Positions 1 through 7,933 of a stretch of DNA of 64,000 nt are shown here, in pieces. The stretch spans positions 365,462 through 429,461 of the forward strand of contig NZ_VFYR02000003.1 in NCBI RefSeq assembly GCF_006489205.2. Direction: 5' to 3'. The notes beneath the pieces were generated by a model. The model was not told where the DNA came from, did not search any database, and saw only the letters and a list, made by a program, of their open reading frames with translations. How positions within the stretch are numbered: the first letter of the stretch is position 1; the number at the start of each line of letters is the position of its first letter. The translations under genes and the position numbers were made by a program. Source of the stretch: Brevibacterium sp. XM4083. Its GTDB lineage: Bacteria; Actinomycetota; Actinomycetes; Actinomycetales; Brevibacteriaceae.

Positions 1-188
1 CCGAGCTCGTCGCCCGCCGCGGCCGCGCCCGCTCCCACGGGGACAAGAGCCTCGGCACCCCCGACCCCGGCGCGGTCTCTCTGGCGATGATCGCCTCGGT
101 GGTCGCCGAGGAACTCACCCGCCGCGCCGCCCCACTGACGACATCGCCACCCCTGGCGCCCACCGAAGGAAAGGCAACCCGATCATGA
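1..188 (+). CDS. Tetrulose/dihydroxyacetone kinase, C-terminal end (partial)
   Basis: Only the last 61 codons are in the window; the reading frame begins at base 3. The residues ([14 protein letters not shown] followed by [12 protein letters not shown]) resemble the end of the DhaL/DAK2 nucleotide-binding domain of ATP-dependent dihydroxyacetone kinases. In actinobacterial erythritol and threitol catabolism such kinases (LerK/DerK type) phosphorylate erythrulose. Its TGA stop overlaps the ATG of the next gene (ATGA, 185-188), so the two are translationally coupled, and the isomerases that follow would use the erythrulose phosphate it makes. The extra C-terminal tail of about 20 residues after the domain is low complexity. 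Substrate is inferred from context only. Confidence 0.6.
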   Translation, partial: ELVARRGRARSHGDKSLGTPDPGAVSLAMIASVVAEELTRRAAPLTTSPPLAPTEGKATRS

Positions 189-640
189 CACTGCGAGTGG
201 TCGTCGGCTCCGACGACGCGGGGTTCGACTACAAAGAGGTCATCAAGGCCGACCTCGAGGCCGATGAGCGCATCTCCGCGGTCACCGACGTCGGCGTCGA
301 CGCACAGTCGCACACCTTCTATCCCTCGATCGCCACCGCCGCCGCGGAGATCGTCGCGCGCGGCGACGCCGACCGCGCGATCCTCATCTGCGGGACCGGA
401 CTGGGCGTGGCGATCGCGGCGAACAAGGTCAAGGGCATCCGCGCGGCCACCGCACACGACTCCTTCAGCGTCGAACGCTCCGTGCTCTCCAACGACGCCC
501 AGGTCCTCTGCATGGGCCAGCGCGTCATCGGCGTCGAACTCGCCCGGCGCCTGGCACACGAATGGATCGGCTACACGTTCGACCCGACGAGCGCCTCGAA
601 CGACAAGGTCGCCGAGATCAGCGCATACGAGTCCCGCTGA
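185..640 (+). CDS. RpiB/LacAB-family sugar-phosphate isomerase, probable D-erythrulose-4-phosphate isomerase
   Basis: The 151-residue product has the RpiB fold signature: [11 protein letters not shown] near residues 8-18, catalytic Cys69 in ICGTGLG (69-74), [15 protein letters not shown] (78-92) with the conserved His91, and SNDAQVL (102-108). Family members interconvert aldose and ketose phosphates; the EryI/DerI branch converts D-erythrulose 4-phosphate to D-erythrose 4-phosphate. That branch fits because the gene lies between a DAK-type kinase and a TIM-like isomerase, as in erythritol loci. It overlaps the kinase stop by four bases and ends 3 bases before the next gene. A plain ribose-5-phosphate isomerase B role is the alternative. 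Confidence 0.85.
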   Translation: MTLRVVVGSDDAGFDYKEVIKADLEADERISAVTDVGVDAQSHTFYPSIATAAAEIVARGDADRAILICGTGLGVAIAANKVKGIRAATAHDSFSVERSVLSNDAQVLCMGQRVIGVELARRLAHEWIGYTFDPTSASNDKVAEISAYESR

Positions 641-643
641 CCC

Positions 644-1438
644 ATGGACGCGGTCACCTCTCCCCTGCCCGATCGGCTCCTCGGCACGAGCCTGAAGATG
701 TACTTCGGCCACCGGCAGACCCTCGACTGGCTCGCCGAGGTGACCGCGCTGACCCGTGACCACCCGGCGGTCACCTCGGGTGCGACAGGGCTCTTCCTCC
801 TCCCGCAGTTCCCCTCGATCCCTGCGTGCCTCGCGGCCGCAGGCCCCGTGCTCATCGGCGCGCAGAACGTCGCCGCCCACGACTCCGGGGCCTGGACCGG
901 CGAGGTCTCGGCCGCCGTGCTCGCCGAACTCGGGTGCCGGTTCGCAGAGATCGGGCACGCCGAGCGCCGCCGCCACTTCTCCGAGACCGAAGGCCTCATC
1001 AGGGAGAAGACCGCGACCGCCCTGCGTCACGGACTCATCCCCGTCCTCTGCGTCGGGGAGGTCGACGCGGTCCCGGCTGAGGAGGCCGCCGCCGAGGTGA
1101 TGGTCCAGATCCGCTCGGCCCTGCCGACCGCGACCGCCGAGCTGCCCCGCCCGCTCACCGTCGTCATCGCCTACGAACCGGTGTGGGCGATCGGGGCCGC
1201 CGAGCCGGCGGATCCCGACCACATCGCCGCGGTGTGCACCGTCGTGCGCTCGCGCACCCGCGCCCAGTACCCCGGCCTCGACTTCCGTCTCATCTACGGC
1301 GGCAGCGCCCGACCCGGCCTGCTCACCCGCCTCGGAGCTGCCGTCGACGGTCTCTTCCTCGGACGCTTCGCCCACGACCCGGCAGCGCTCCCGGCGATCC
1401 TCGACGAGCTCCCCGACGTCATTAAGCTGTCCCCATGA
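644..1438 (+). CDS. Triosephosphate isomerase-like enzyme, probable L-erythrulose-1-phosphate isomerase
   Basis: A 264-residue TIM barrel. The triosephosphate isomerase catalytic triad is visible as Lys18 (SLKMY), His105 (IGHAERRR) and Glu178 (AYEPVWAIG), with the phosphate-binding loops YGGSA (218-222) and GLFLGRF (236-242). It differs from housekeeping TpiA in the N-terminal motif (SLKM instead of NWKM) and the loop sequence, as expected for the EryH/LerI branch, which isomerises L-erythrulose 1-phosphate. Its place directly after the RpiB-like isomerase supports that role. The TGA stop overlaps the next ATG (1435-1438). Confident on family, moderate on substrate. Confidence 0.85.
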   Translation: MDAVTSPLPDRLLGTSLKMYFGHRQTLDWLAEVTALTRDHPAVTSGATGLFLLPQFPSIPACLAAAGPVLIGAQNVAAHDSGAWTGEVSAAVLAELGCRFAEIGHAERRRHFSETEGLIREKTATALRHGLIPVLCVGEVDAVPAEEAAAEVMVQIRSALPTATAELPRPLTVVIAYEPVWAIGAAEPADPDHIAAVCTVVRSRTRAQYPGLDFRLIYGGSARPGLLTRLGAAVDGLFLGRFAHDPAALPAILDELPDVIKLSP

Positions 1439-2190
1439 GTTCACTCCCCGAGATCCGCCGCCCCGACATCGAGAGGCGCGGCCTGCGCGACCACGTCTAC
1501 GATCACATCCTCGAGATCCTCCTCACCGGTGAGCTGACCGCCGGCGAGCGCGTCTCCATCGACGGCCTGGCCCGGCTCCTCGACGTCTCCCCGACGCCCG
1601 TGCGCGAAGCCCTCGTCGACCTCGAGCGCACCGGCCTCGTCGTCCGCGAAGCCCTCCGCGGCTACCGGGTGGCACCGCCGCTCGACCGGGAGCAGCTCGA
1701 CGAGCTCTTCGTCGCCCGTGAGACCATCGAGACCGCGGCGACACGGCTCGCCACCCCCGCCGACGACGCGTTCCTCCGTGCGCTCGAGGACGCCCACGCC
1801 GAGCACGAGAAGTCCGGCGTCCGCGTCCGCGAGGCGGCCCGCACCGCTGCGGAGTCGGCCGAGGATCCCGACGCAGCCCGGCACATCGAAGTCGCCGCCG
1901 CGCAGGACTACTACGCGAAGGACCGCGCGTTCCACAGTGCCATCCTCGAGAGCTGCGGCAACCGCTACCTCATGAAGATGTCGGCCGACCTCGGCGCCCA
2001 GGTCCACCGCCTGCGCCAGGCCCTGCCCCACGGCATCACCGACGTCGACGAGGCGATCGCCGAGCACCGCGCGATCCTCGACGCCTTCGCCTCCCCCGAC
2101 CCCACCGCCCCCGAAGCCGCGATGCGCCATCACCTGCGCATGGTCGCCCACCGCGCCCTCGTCGAGGACCCGCAGCCACCCGACGCCTGA
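1435..2190 (+). CDS. GntR-family regulator, FCD subfamily
   Basis: A 251-residue regulator. The N-terminal winged helix-turn-helix covers about residues 18-80 (ILLTGELTAGERVSI, SPTPVREALVDLERTGLV). The rest is an all-helical FCD ligand-binding domain with the usual metal-site histidines (RAFHSAIL, EHRAIL, HHLRMVAH). Start ATG overlaps the preceding stop, so it belongs to the operon and probably controls it in response to a polyol or sugar acid. A charged insertion at about residues 115-155 is longer than in most family members. No operator was found next to it because the operon promoter lies upstream of this window. Confidence 0.88.
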   Translation: MSSLPEIRRPDIERRGLRDHVYDHILEILLTGELTAGERVSIDGLARLLDVSPTPVREALVDLERTGLVVREALRGYRVAPPLDREQLDELFVARETIETAATRLATPADDAFLRALEDAHAEHEKSGVRVREAARTAAESAEDPDAARHIEVAAAQDYYAKDRAFHSAILESCGNRYLMKMSADLGAQVHRLRQALPHGITDVDEAIAEHRAILDAFASPDPTAPEAAMRHHLRMVAHRALVEDPQPPDA

Positions 2191-2219
2191 CCGGCACCAC
2201 CGAAGAAGAGTGAGGACAC

Positions 2220-3152
2220 ATGAGTATGATCGCCTGCTGCATGCACGGCTTCGCCCCCGTCGACCGCGACGGCCTCGCCCTTCACGATGCCGACCCCACG
2301 GCCTGGCAGCACGTCACCGACACCGTCGCGGGTCTCGGATTCACCGCCCTCGAGATCGCCGACAGCCACATCCGACCCGCCGACCTCACCCCGCAGCGAC
2401 GGACCGAGCTGGCCGCGGCAGCCGCCTCGGCGGGCATCGACTTCGCCGCCGTCCATGTCCAGCGCCGGTCCGTCATCGACCCCGCCCACGGCGAGGACAA
2501 CCTCGCCTACGCCCATCGGACGATCGACGCCGCCGCGGAACTCGGCTGCCGGGTCTTCTCCACCGGACTCCACCAGCCCTTCACCCCCGCGCAGAAGCAG
2601 GCGCTGTGGTTCTGGACGGCACCGGGCTGGACCGACCCCGATGATCCCGAGGTCCGCGCGCTCGCCGTGACCCGGCTGCGTGAGCTCGGCCGTCATGCCG
2701 CCGAGGTGGGTCTGCCGATGTCGCTGGAGATGTACGAGGACACGTACCTCGGCACCGCCGCCTCCGCCGTCCGGCTCATCGAGGAGATCGGGCTCGACAC
2801 CGTCGGCCTCAACCCCGACATCGGCAACCTCATCCGCCTCCACCGACCCATCGAGGACTGGCGGGAGATGCACGAGGCGACGCTGCCGTACGCGAACTAC
2901 TGGCACATGAAGAACTACCAGCGCGACGAAGCCGCCGACGGCTCGTGGTTCACCGCCCACCCGACCACCCTGCGCGACGGCATCATCGACTACCGCGCGA
3001 TGGTCGCCCGCGCCCTCGACCTCGGATTCGACGGACCGTTCCTCATGGAGCAGTACGGCGGCGACAGCCTCGGCGTCTGCGCGGAGAACCGGACGTATCT
3101 CACCGGACTGCTCGCCACCGCACGCCGCCCGACGAAAGGTGTCACCCCATGA
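2220..3152 (+). CDS. Xylose-isomerase-like TIM-barrel sugar isomerase/epimerase
   Basis: A 310-residue product of the AP-endonuclease-2/xylose-isomerase-like superfamily. Candidate metal ligands are the Glu in SLEMYE, the Asp in GLNPDIGN, the His in NYWHMKNY and the C-terminal Glu in FLMEQYGGD. These enzymes isomerise or epimerise sugars, keto-sugars or inosose derivatives. GTGAGGA precedes the ATG; a second in-frame ATG lies 6 bases later. It follows gntR by 29 bases and overlaps the SDR start (ATGA), so it is co-expressed with the dehydrogenases downstream. It may process a second four- or five-carbon substrate, or be an EryC-like isomerase; the exact reaction cannot be read from sequence. 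Confidence 0.75.
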   Translation: MSMIACCMHGFAPVDRDGLALHDADPTAWQHVTDTVAGLGFTALEIADSHIRPADLTPQRRTELAAAAASAGIDFAAVHVQRRSVIDPAHGEDNLAYAHRTIDAAAELGCRVFSTGLHQPFTPAQKQALWFWTAPGWTDPDDPEVRALAVTRLRELGRHAAEVGLPMSLEMYEDTYLGTAASAVRLIEEIGLDTVGLNPDIGNLIRLHRPIEDWREMHEATLPYANYWHMKNYQRDEAADGSWFTAHPTTLRDGIIDYRAMVARALDLGFDGPFLMEQYGGDSLGVCAENRTYLTGLLATARRPTKGVTP

Positions 3153-3937
3153 CCGGATCCGCCCAGCCCGGACCGGCGTTCCCCGCCCAGCGGACCGCCG
3201 TGCTCACCGGGGTCGGCAGCGCCAACGGCATCGGGCGGCACACCGCCCACCGGCTCGCCGAGGCCGGCTGGAACCTCGGCCTCATCGCCCGGCGGGAAGA
3301 CGAGGCCACGGCACTCGCCGCCGAGCTCACCGCGGCACACGGGATCGCGGCACGCGGCGCCGGGGTCGACGTCACCGATTCGACGGCCATCGCCGAGGCG
3401 GCCGCCGCCTTCGAGTCCTCCCTGCCCCAGATCGTCGCGCTCGCGAACTTCGCCGGCGTCTCCTCCTCGGTGACCTACTTCGAGATCACCGACGACGAGT
3501 GGACCCGGGTCATCGCGAACAACCTCACCGCCACCCACCTCGTCACCCAGGCCTTCGGCCGGATCATGGCCGCCCACGGGCTCGGACGCATCGTCGGTCT
3601 CTCCTCGGTGACGGCGCAGAAGGGCGGCGGCACGTTCTCGAAGACCGCGTACGCGGCGGCGAAGGCGGGGATCATCGGGCTGATGCGCGGGGTCGCCCTC
3701 GAACTCGGTCCGCACGGGGTCACCGCGAACACCATCGCCCCGGGACCCGTCGACACCGACATCATGGGCGGCCCCCTCGACGACGCGCGCCGCGACGCGA
3801 TGGGAGCGGCCACGCCGCTCGGCCGCATCTCCGTGCCCGAGGACGTCTCCGCGACCGTCGCCTTCCTCATCAGCGAAGGGGCCGGCCACATCACCGGCCA
3901 GACGCTGAGCATCAACGGCGGCCTCTACTTCCACTAG
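3149..3937 (+). CDS. Short-chain dehydrogenase/reductase (SDR)
   Basis: A classical SDR of 262 residues, starting at the ATG that overlaps the preceding stop; an upstream extension in the same frame is overlap with the epimerase gene and was not used. Visible motifs are the cofactor loop TGVGSANGIG, NFAG in place of NNAG, the catalytic Ser in GLSSVTAQ, YAAAK with Tyr and Lys, and the NTIAPGPVDTDI loop. FabG-like in overall pattern, it probably oxidises a polyol or sugar-acid hydroxyl using NAD(P). The operon position suggests tetritol or keto-sugar oxidation. No specificity residues are recognised. Confidence 0.85.
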   Translation: MTGSAQPGPAFPAQRTAVLTGVGSANGIGRHTAHRLAEAGWNLGLIARREDEATALAAELTAAHGIAARGAGVDVTDSTAIAEAAAAFESSLPQIVALANFAGVSSSVTYFEITDDEWTRVIANNLTATHLVTQAFGRIMAAHGLGRIVGLSSVTAQKGGGTFSKTAYAAAKAGIIGLMRGVALELGPHGVTANTIAPGPVDTDIMGGPLDDARRDAMGAATPLGRISVPEDVSATVAFLISEGAGHITGQTLSINGGLYFH

Positions 3938-3961
3938 ACCCCCCGATCCACTGGAGGATCA

Positions 3962-4843
3962 ATGTCTGAGCACGTGACGTTCCTCGGCCTCGGCGCCATC
4001 GGCCTGCCCATGGCGCTGCGTCTGCACGACGCCGGTCTCAGCGTGACGGGCGTCGACCCGTTTCCCGACCCCCGCAGCCGTGCCGCGGCAGGCGGGCTGC
4101 CGGCCGAAGCGCAGCCGCAGTCGGCGGCGAGGGCCGACACCGTCATCGTCATGGTCGCCGACGGCGCGCAGCTCGAGGCCGCGCTCACCGGCGACCCGAG
4201 CGCCGACACCCCGGGACTGCTCGACCTCATGGCCGACGGCTCCGTCCTCATCATCATGAGCACGGTCGGCCCCGCGGCGGTCCGGACCGCCGCGGATCGG
4301 GCCGCGCACCAGGACATCTCCGTCCTCGACGTGCCCGTCACCGGGGGCATCGCCGGAGTGCGGTCGGGCACCCTGCGCCTGCTCGCCTCCGGTCCGCCCG
4401 CAGTCCTCGACTCCCGGCGGCCCGTGCTCGAGGCGCTCGGCACGATCATCGACTGCGGTGAGCGGATCGGCGACGGGCAGGCGTTCAAAATCGTCAATCA
4501 GCTGCTGTGCGCCGTCCACATCGTCGCCGCCGCCGAGGCCCTGTCCCTGGCGGATCGGCTCGGTCTCGACGAGGAGTCGGTGCTCGCGGCGATGACCGCC
4601 GGCGCCGGGCAGTCGTGGATGCTCGGTGACCGCGGACCGCGCATGCTCGAGGGCCTCGACGCTCCGGTGGCCAGTGCCGTGAGCATCTTCGTCAAGGACA
4701 CGACGCTGGTCGCCGAGGTGGCGGCCGGATTCGACATCGACCTCGCCCTCCTGCCGGTGGCGGGGAGGAAGTTCGCCGAGGCGGCCGACGCCGGTCTCGC
4801 CCGCCGTGATGACTCCCAGGTCATCCGCACCTATGACCGGTGA
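3962..4843 (+). CDS. Beta-hydroxyacid dehydrogenase (3-hydroxyisobutyrate / tartronate semialdehyde reductase family)
   Basis: A 293-residue enzyme with the family layout: N-terminal NAD(P) Rossmann motif GLGAIGLPMA (about residues 9-18), substrate-binding DVPVTGGIAGV (about 123-133), and catalytic Lys in FKIVNQLL (about 172). It has a strong ribosome site (GGAGGATCA) 4 bases before the ATG and sits 24 bases after the SDR. Relatives reduce tartronate semialdehyde or oxidise L-threonate, 3-hydroxyisobutyrate or similar acids. With an SDR and an epimerase in front, oxidation of a tetronate-type intermediate is plausible. It is the last gene of this operon; convergent genes follow. Confidence 0.82.
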   Translation: MSEHVTFLGLGAIGLPMALRLHDAGLSVTGVDPFPDPRSRAAAGGLPAEAQPQSAARADTVIVMVADGAQLEAALTGDPSADTPGLLDLMADGSVLIIMSTVGPAAVRTAADRAAHQDISVLDVPVTGGIAGVRSGTLRLLASGPPAVLDSRRPVLEALGTIIDCGERIGDGQAFKIVNQLLCAVHIVAAAEALSLADRLGLDEESVLAAMTAGAGQSWMLGDRGPRMLEGLDAPVASAVSIFVKDTTLVAEVAAGFDIDLALLPVAGRKFAEAADAGLARRDDSQVIRTYDR

Positions 4844-4872
4844 TGAGCGGAGCGACCGGGGCGCGGGTCAGG

Positions 4873-4909
4873 GCCTCGCCTCGGTGCGGCTCAGCGCCTC
4901 GCCTCGGTG
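4873..4909. repeat. Short direct repeat between convergent operons
   Basis: GCCTCGCCTCGGTG occurs at 4873-4886 and again at 4896-4909, offset 23 bases, with the flanking CTCAGCG also repeated. It fills the 70-base gap between the convergent dehydrogenase and enoyl-CoA hydratase genes. No strong hairpin is apparent, so it is not called a terminator. Confidence 0.5.
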
Positions 4910-4913
4910 AGTC

Positions 4914-5717
4914 TCAGCGTCCCGTCCACTCGTACGGGGTCTTGGCGATGAAGGCGCCGACGGCGTTGTGGAAGTCCTCGGATCCGTAGATCCGCTCGAC
5001 GACGTCGGCGTCGTCGATCGACCCGCCGGAGGCCGCGAGGCGCCGGACGACCTCCTTGACCGACCACATCGTCAGGGGTGCGTGGCCTTTGAGCGTCTCC
5101 GCCCACTCGGCGGCCGCCTGGTCGACGTCATCGGTGATGAGACCGACGAATCCGGCGGTGAGCGCTTCGTCGGCCTCGATGAAGCGGGCGCGCAGCAGCA
5201 TGTCGACGACCCGGCCGCGACCGAGCAGGTCGATGAGCAGACTCAGGGTGTCCCCGGACAGGCAGTTGCCGAGGGTCCGGGCGATCGGCACGCCGAACCG
5301 CGCGCGGGGGGAGGCCACCCGCAGATCCGCGCACGCGGCGATGCCGAGCCCCCCGCCCACGCAGTACCCGTCGATCGCGGCGATGACGGGCACATCGACG
5401 GCGCGCAGCCGGGTGAGCACCGCGGAGATCCGCTGCTCGTAGGCGACTCCGGCCGGGCCGTCGAACTCCGTGAACTGGGCGATGTCGGTGCCGGCGACGA
5501 AGGCGCGGTCACCGGCCCCGCGCAGCACCATGACGCGCACGGAGGCGTCCGAGTCCGCCTCCTCGCAGGCCTCGGCCAGACCCATGTACATGTCCCACGT
5601 CATCGCATTCCGGGCTGCGGGACGGTTGAACGTGATCGTCAGGACGCCGTCGGCGAGGTCGACGAGGAGGTCGCCCGAGCTGACAGCGCTCGTGGCCTCG
5701 GGCGGGTTCTCGGTCAT
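4914..5717 (-). CDS. Enoyl-CoA hydratase/isomerase family protein
   Basis: A 267-residue crotonase-fold protein. Visible are the oxyanion-hole segment FVAGTDIAQF, the second oxyanion motif AIDGYCVGGGLGIAACADLRVAS, and FGVPIARTLGNCLS, which carries no obvious general-base Glu. It would hydrate or otherwise transform an acyl-CoA, probably one made by the neighbouring CaiB CoA-transferase. The ATG at 5717 was chosen because AAGGAG lies 8 bases before it; the frame stays open further upstream but that is overlap with the transferase region. An 82-base gap separates the two genes, and they are likely one transcript. Confidence 0.85.
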   Translation of the reverse strand: MTENPPEATSAVSSGDLLVDLADGVLTITFNRPAARNAMTWDMYMGLAEACEEADSDASVRVMVLRGAGDRAFVAGTDIAQFTEFDGPAGVAYEQRISAVLTRLRAVDVPVIAAIDGYCVGGGLGIAACADLRVASPRARFGVPIARTLGNCLSGDTLSLLIDLLGRGRVVDMLLRARFIEADEALTAGFVGLITDDVDQAAAEWAETLKGHAPLTMWSVKEVVRRLAASGGSIDDADVVERIYGSEDFHNAVGAFIAKTPYEWTGR

Positions 5718-5770
5718 GGTCGGGCTCCTTCGCTCGTCATCGCGGCCGCCATCGTCGACGGCCCCTCTCC

Positions 5771-5790
5771 GGCTGCGGCTGACCGCAGCC
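5771..5790. repeat. Small hairpin between CoA-transferase and hydratase genes
   Basis: Perfect 8-bp inverted repeat GGCTGCGG / CCGCAGCC around the loop CTGA, in the 82-base gap. It could be an RNA processing or partial termination site inside the operon; no U-tract follows. Confidence 0.45.
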
Positions 5791-5799
5791 CCCTGGTGC

Positions 5800-6990
5800 T
5801 CATTGTCCCCTGAGCTTCGCCAACTCCTCGGGCGTGAACCCGAGGTCGTCGAGGACGGCGTTGTCGGCCCCGAGGGACGGTCCCGCCGGCCCGCGACGGG
5901 CGGGCGTGCGCGAGAGCCGCATCGGCGAGCCGATCTGGCGCACGGTCCCGGCCACCGGGTGGTCGGAGTCCCAGTAGAAGTCGCGGGCCGTGAGATGGTC
6001 GTCGGTGAAGACCTCGCCGTAGTCGCTGATCGGCGCGCACGGGACTCCGGCCGCGTTGAGGACGTCGACGATCTCATCGGTCGTCATCGTCTGCGTCTTC
6101 TCCTCGACGAGGGCGATGAGGGCTTCCCGGTGGGCCAACCGGTCATACGACCGGCCGAACCGCTCGTCGCTGAGCAGCTCCTCGAGACCGAGGGCGGCGC
6201 AGAACCGCTCCCAGTTCCGCGGCGTGTTCGCCCCGACGGTGACGAACCCGTCGGAGGAATGCACTGCCTGGTAGGGCGCTTGGTTCTGGTGCGCCGAGCC
6301 GTTGGGTCGGCCGATCGTCCCGTCGGTGAAGTACGCGGCGGCCTCCCACACGGCGTAGGAGACACCGCTTTCGAACAGGGACACGTCGATGTGCTGGCCC
6401 TGACCCGATCGGTCGCGCTCATAGAGCGCCGAGGTGACCGCCAGGGCCACGTACATCGCCGCGGTGAGGTCGCAGATCGGCACCCCGACCTTGGCCGGCG
6501 GGGAGTCGGGGAACCCGGTGATGCTCATCAGCCCGCTGCGCGCCTGCGCCATGATGTCGAGCCCGGCAAGCGGCGCCAAGGGCCCATCCTGGCCCCAGCC
6601 CGAGGCCGAGGCGTAGATGATGCGCGGGTTGCGCGCGGCCACCTCCTCGTACGAGGTGCCGAGCCGGGCCATGACGCCCGGGCGCATGTTCTCGACGACG
6701 ACATCGGCGCGGTCGACCAGGCGCATGAACGCCTCCCGGCCCACCGGATCCTTGAGGTCGAGGGTGATCGACTCCTTGTTGCGGTTGAGGAGCATGTTCG
6801 GCACGCTCTCACCGCCGACGTAGGGGCCCGTGCTGCGGGTCTGGTCACCGCCGTCGGGGTTCTCGATCTTGATGACCCGGGCCCCGAGGTCGGCCAGCTG
6901 CATCGTCGCGAACGGCCCGGCCATGAAGACGCCGAGCTCGAGGACCGTCACCCCGGCCAGCGCTCCCCCGCCTGTCGCATTCTCGTCCAT
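5800..6990 (-). CDS. CaiB/BaiF (family III) CoA-transferase
   Basis: A 396-residue family III CoA-transferase. It has the N-terminal VLELGVFMAGPFATMQLADLGARVIKIE-type region (residues 16-43), the NRNKESITLDLK block (69-80), and the catalytic Asp174 in PICDLTAAMY that forms the acyl-aspartyl intermediate. It would move CoA from an acyl-CoA donor to a carboxylic acid. The ATG at 6990 is preceded by AGGAG (6 bases); upstream in-frame codons run into the promoter and are not used. It is divergent from gntR-tctC-pdxA-tctBA, so the acid imported by that transporter is the likely substrate. Confidence 0.85.
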   Translation of the reverse strand: MDENATGGGALAGVTVLELGVFMAGPFATMQLADLGARVIKIENPDGGDQTRSTGPYVGGESVPNMLLNRNKESITLDLKDPVGREAFMRLVDRADVVVENMRPGVMARLGTSYEEVAARNPRIIYASASGWGQDGPLAPLAGLDIMAQARSGLMSITGFPDSPPAKVGVPICDLTAAMYVALAVTSALYERDRSGQGQHIDVSLFESGVSYAVWEAAAYFTDGTIGRPNGSAHQNQAPYQAVHSSDGFVTVGANTPRNWERFCAALGLEELLSDERFGRSYDRLAHREALIALVEEKTQTMTTDEIVDVLNAAGVPCAPISDYGEVFTDDHLTARDFYWDSDHPVAGTVRQIGSPMRLSRTPARRGPAGPSLGADNAVLDDLGFTPEELAKLRGQ

Positions 6991-7113
6991 GAGATCTCCT
7001 CTGATCGCCGTCGATCCTGTAGGAATCTTCGTCCGGTCCATCGCACACGATGCGACACTCCGGCGAAACACCCATTGATTACTGCTGTGATCCGCGTTAC
7101 AGTCTTTGCACTA

Positions 7114-7123
7114 CTGTATACAA
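7114..7123. promoter_or_regulatory. Candidate GntR operator upstream of gntR/tctC
   Basis: CTGTATACAA is one base away from the perfect palindrome TTGTATACAA, which recurs upstream of ggt (36038-36047), with related sites upstream of another gntR (53517-53526). It lies 19 bases before the chosen GTG of the adjacent GntR gene, inside the divergent promoter region, where binding would repress at least the plus-strand operon. Confidence 0.5.
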
Positions 7124-7141
7124 AAGAGGATCTATTCAAAA

Positions 7142-7870
7142 GTGTCGACTCTCGTTTCCTCCCAGCCCAGCCTGTCGGTGCTGGCGCGGCAGGCCCTCGA
7201 ACGCACCATCCTCGAAGGCAACTACCTTCCCGGTGAGCGTCTCGTCGAGGAGCGCCTGTGCGAAGAGCTCGGCATCTCCCGTCCGCCGCTGCGCGAGGCG
7301 CTCAAGGAACTCGCCCACACCGGACTCGTCGAGCACACTCCCCGCAAGGGCGTGCGGATCATGGCGATCACCCAGCACGACGTGTTCGAGATCGCCACCC
7401 TGCGCCGCGAACTCGAGTCGATGGCGCTGCGCCTCGCCCTGCCGACCCTCGTTCCCGAACGCGTCGACCGGTGCCGGGCGGCGCTGGCGACGATGCAGGA
7501 CATCGCGGATTCGGGATCCGAGGGCGACATGGTCGCGGCGGGCTTCGAGTTCCACTACGCCGTCGTCGGCCTCGCCGGCCACGCCCGCATCGAATCGACG
7601 TACCGGGCGATGGCGATGCAGCTGCAGATGTGCATGGCCCTGAACAACCAGGCGCGGCGGGAGATCGAGGACCTCGACGGCAACGTCGCCCGGCACGCCC
7701 ACATGCTCGAGGTCATCCTGCGCGGCGACATCGACGAGATCGAGACCGAACTCGACAACCACGGAAACCTCTCATTCCTCATCGACGTCGTCGACCGCCT
7801 CGACGGGGCGACTCCGGAATCCGACCGCTGGCTCGAGGAGGTGCGTGCCTCATTGCGCACTTCCGAGTGA
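7142..7870 (+). CDS. GntR-family regulator, FCD subfamily
   Basis: A 242-residue FadR/VanR-type regulator. The winged helix-turn-helix covers about residues 10-75 (LEGNYLPGERLVEERLCEELGISRP-type, then PLREALKELAHTGLV). An FCD effector domain follows (FEFHYAVVGLAGH, RHAHMLEVILRGD). The GTG at 7142 is chosen: AGAGGA lies 12 bases upstream and the HTH begins at the usual distance, whereas the in-frame ATG at 7106 would place the candidate operator inside the coding region. It is divergent from the CoA-transferase/hydratase pair and 63 bases before tctC, and probably controls both units in response to the imported acid. Confidence 0.85.
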   Translation: MSTLVSSQPSLSVLARQALERTILEGNYLPGERLVEERLCEELGISRPPLREALKELAHTGLVEHTPRKGVRIMAITQHDVFEIATLRRELESMALRLALPTLVPERVDRCRAALATMQDIADSGSEGDMVAAGFEFHYAVVGLAGHARIESTYRAMAMQLQMCMALNNQARREIEDLDGNVARHAHMLEVILRGDIDEIETELDNHGNLSFLIDVVDRLDGATPESDRWLEEVRASLRTSE

Positions 7871-7933
7871 TCGCCTGATCGCTCCGGCTCCACCGGCACC
7901 ACCGACCTGGAAGTTCTGTCAAAGGAGATGGAC

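Noticed and set aside
2945..3148. Upstream extension of the SDR gene
   Set aside because: It overlaps the epimerase in another frame; the ATG at 3149 has the ATGA coupling and correct family length.
5470..7236. 588-codon open frame opposite the hydratase and CoA-transferase
   Set aside because: Antisense of two recognised enzymes, no motif, no ribosome site.
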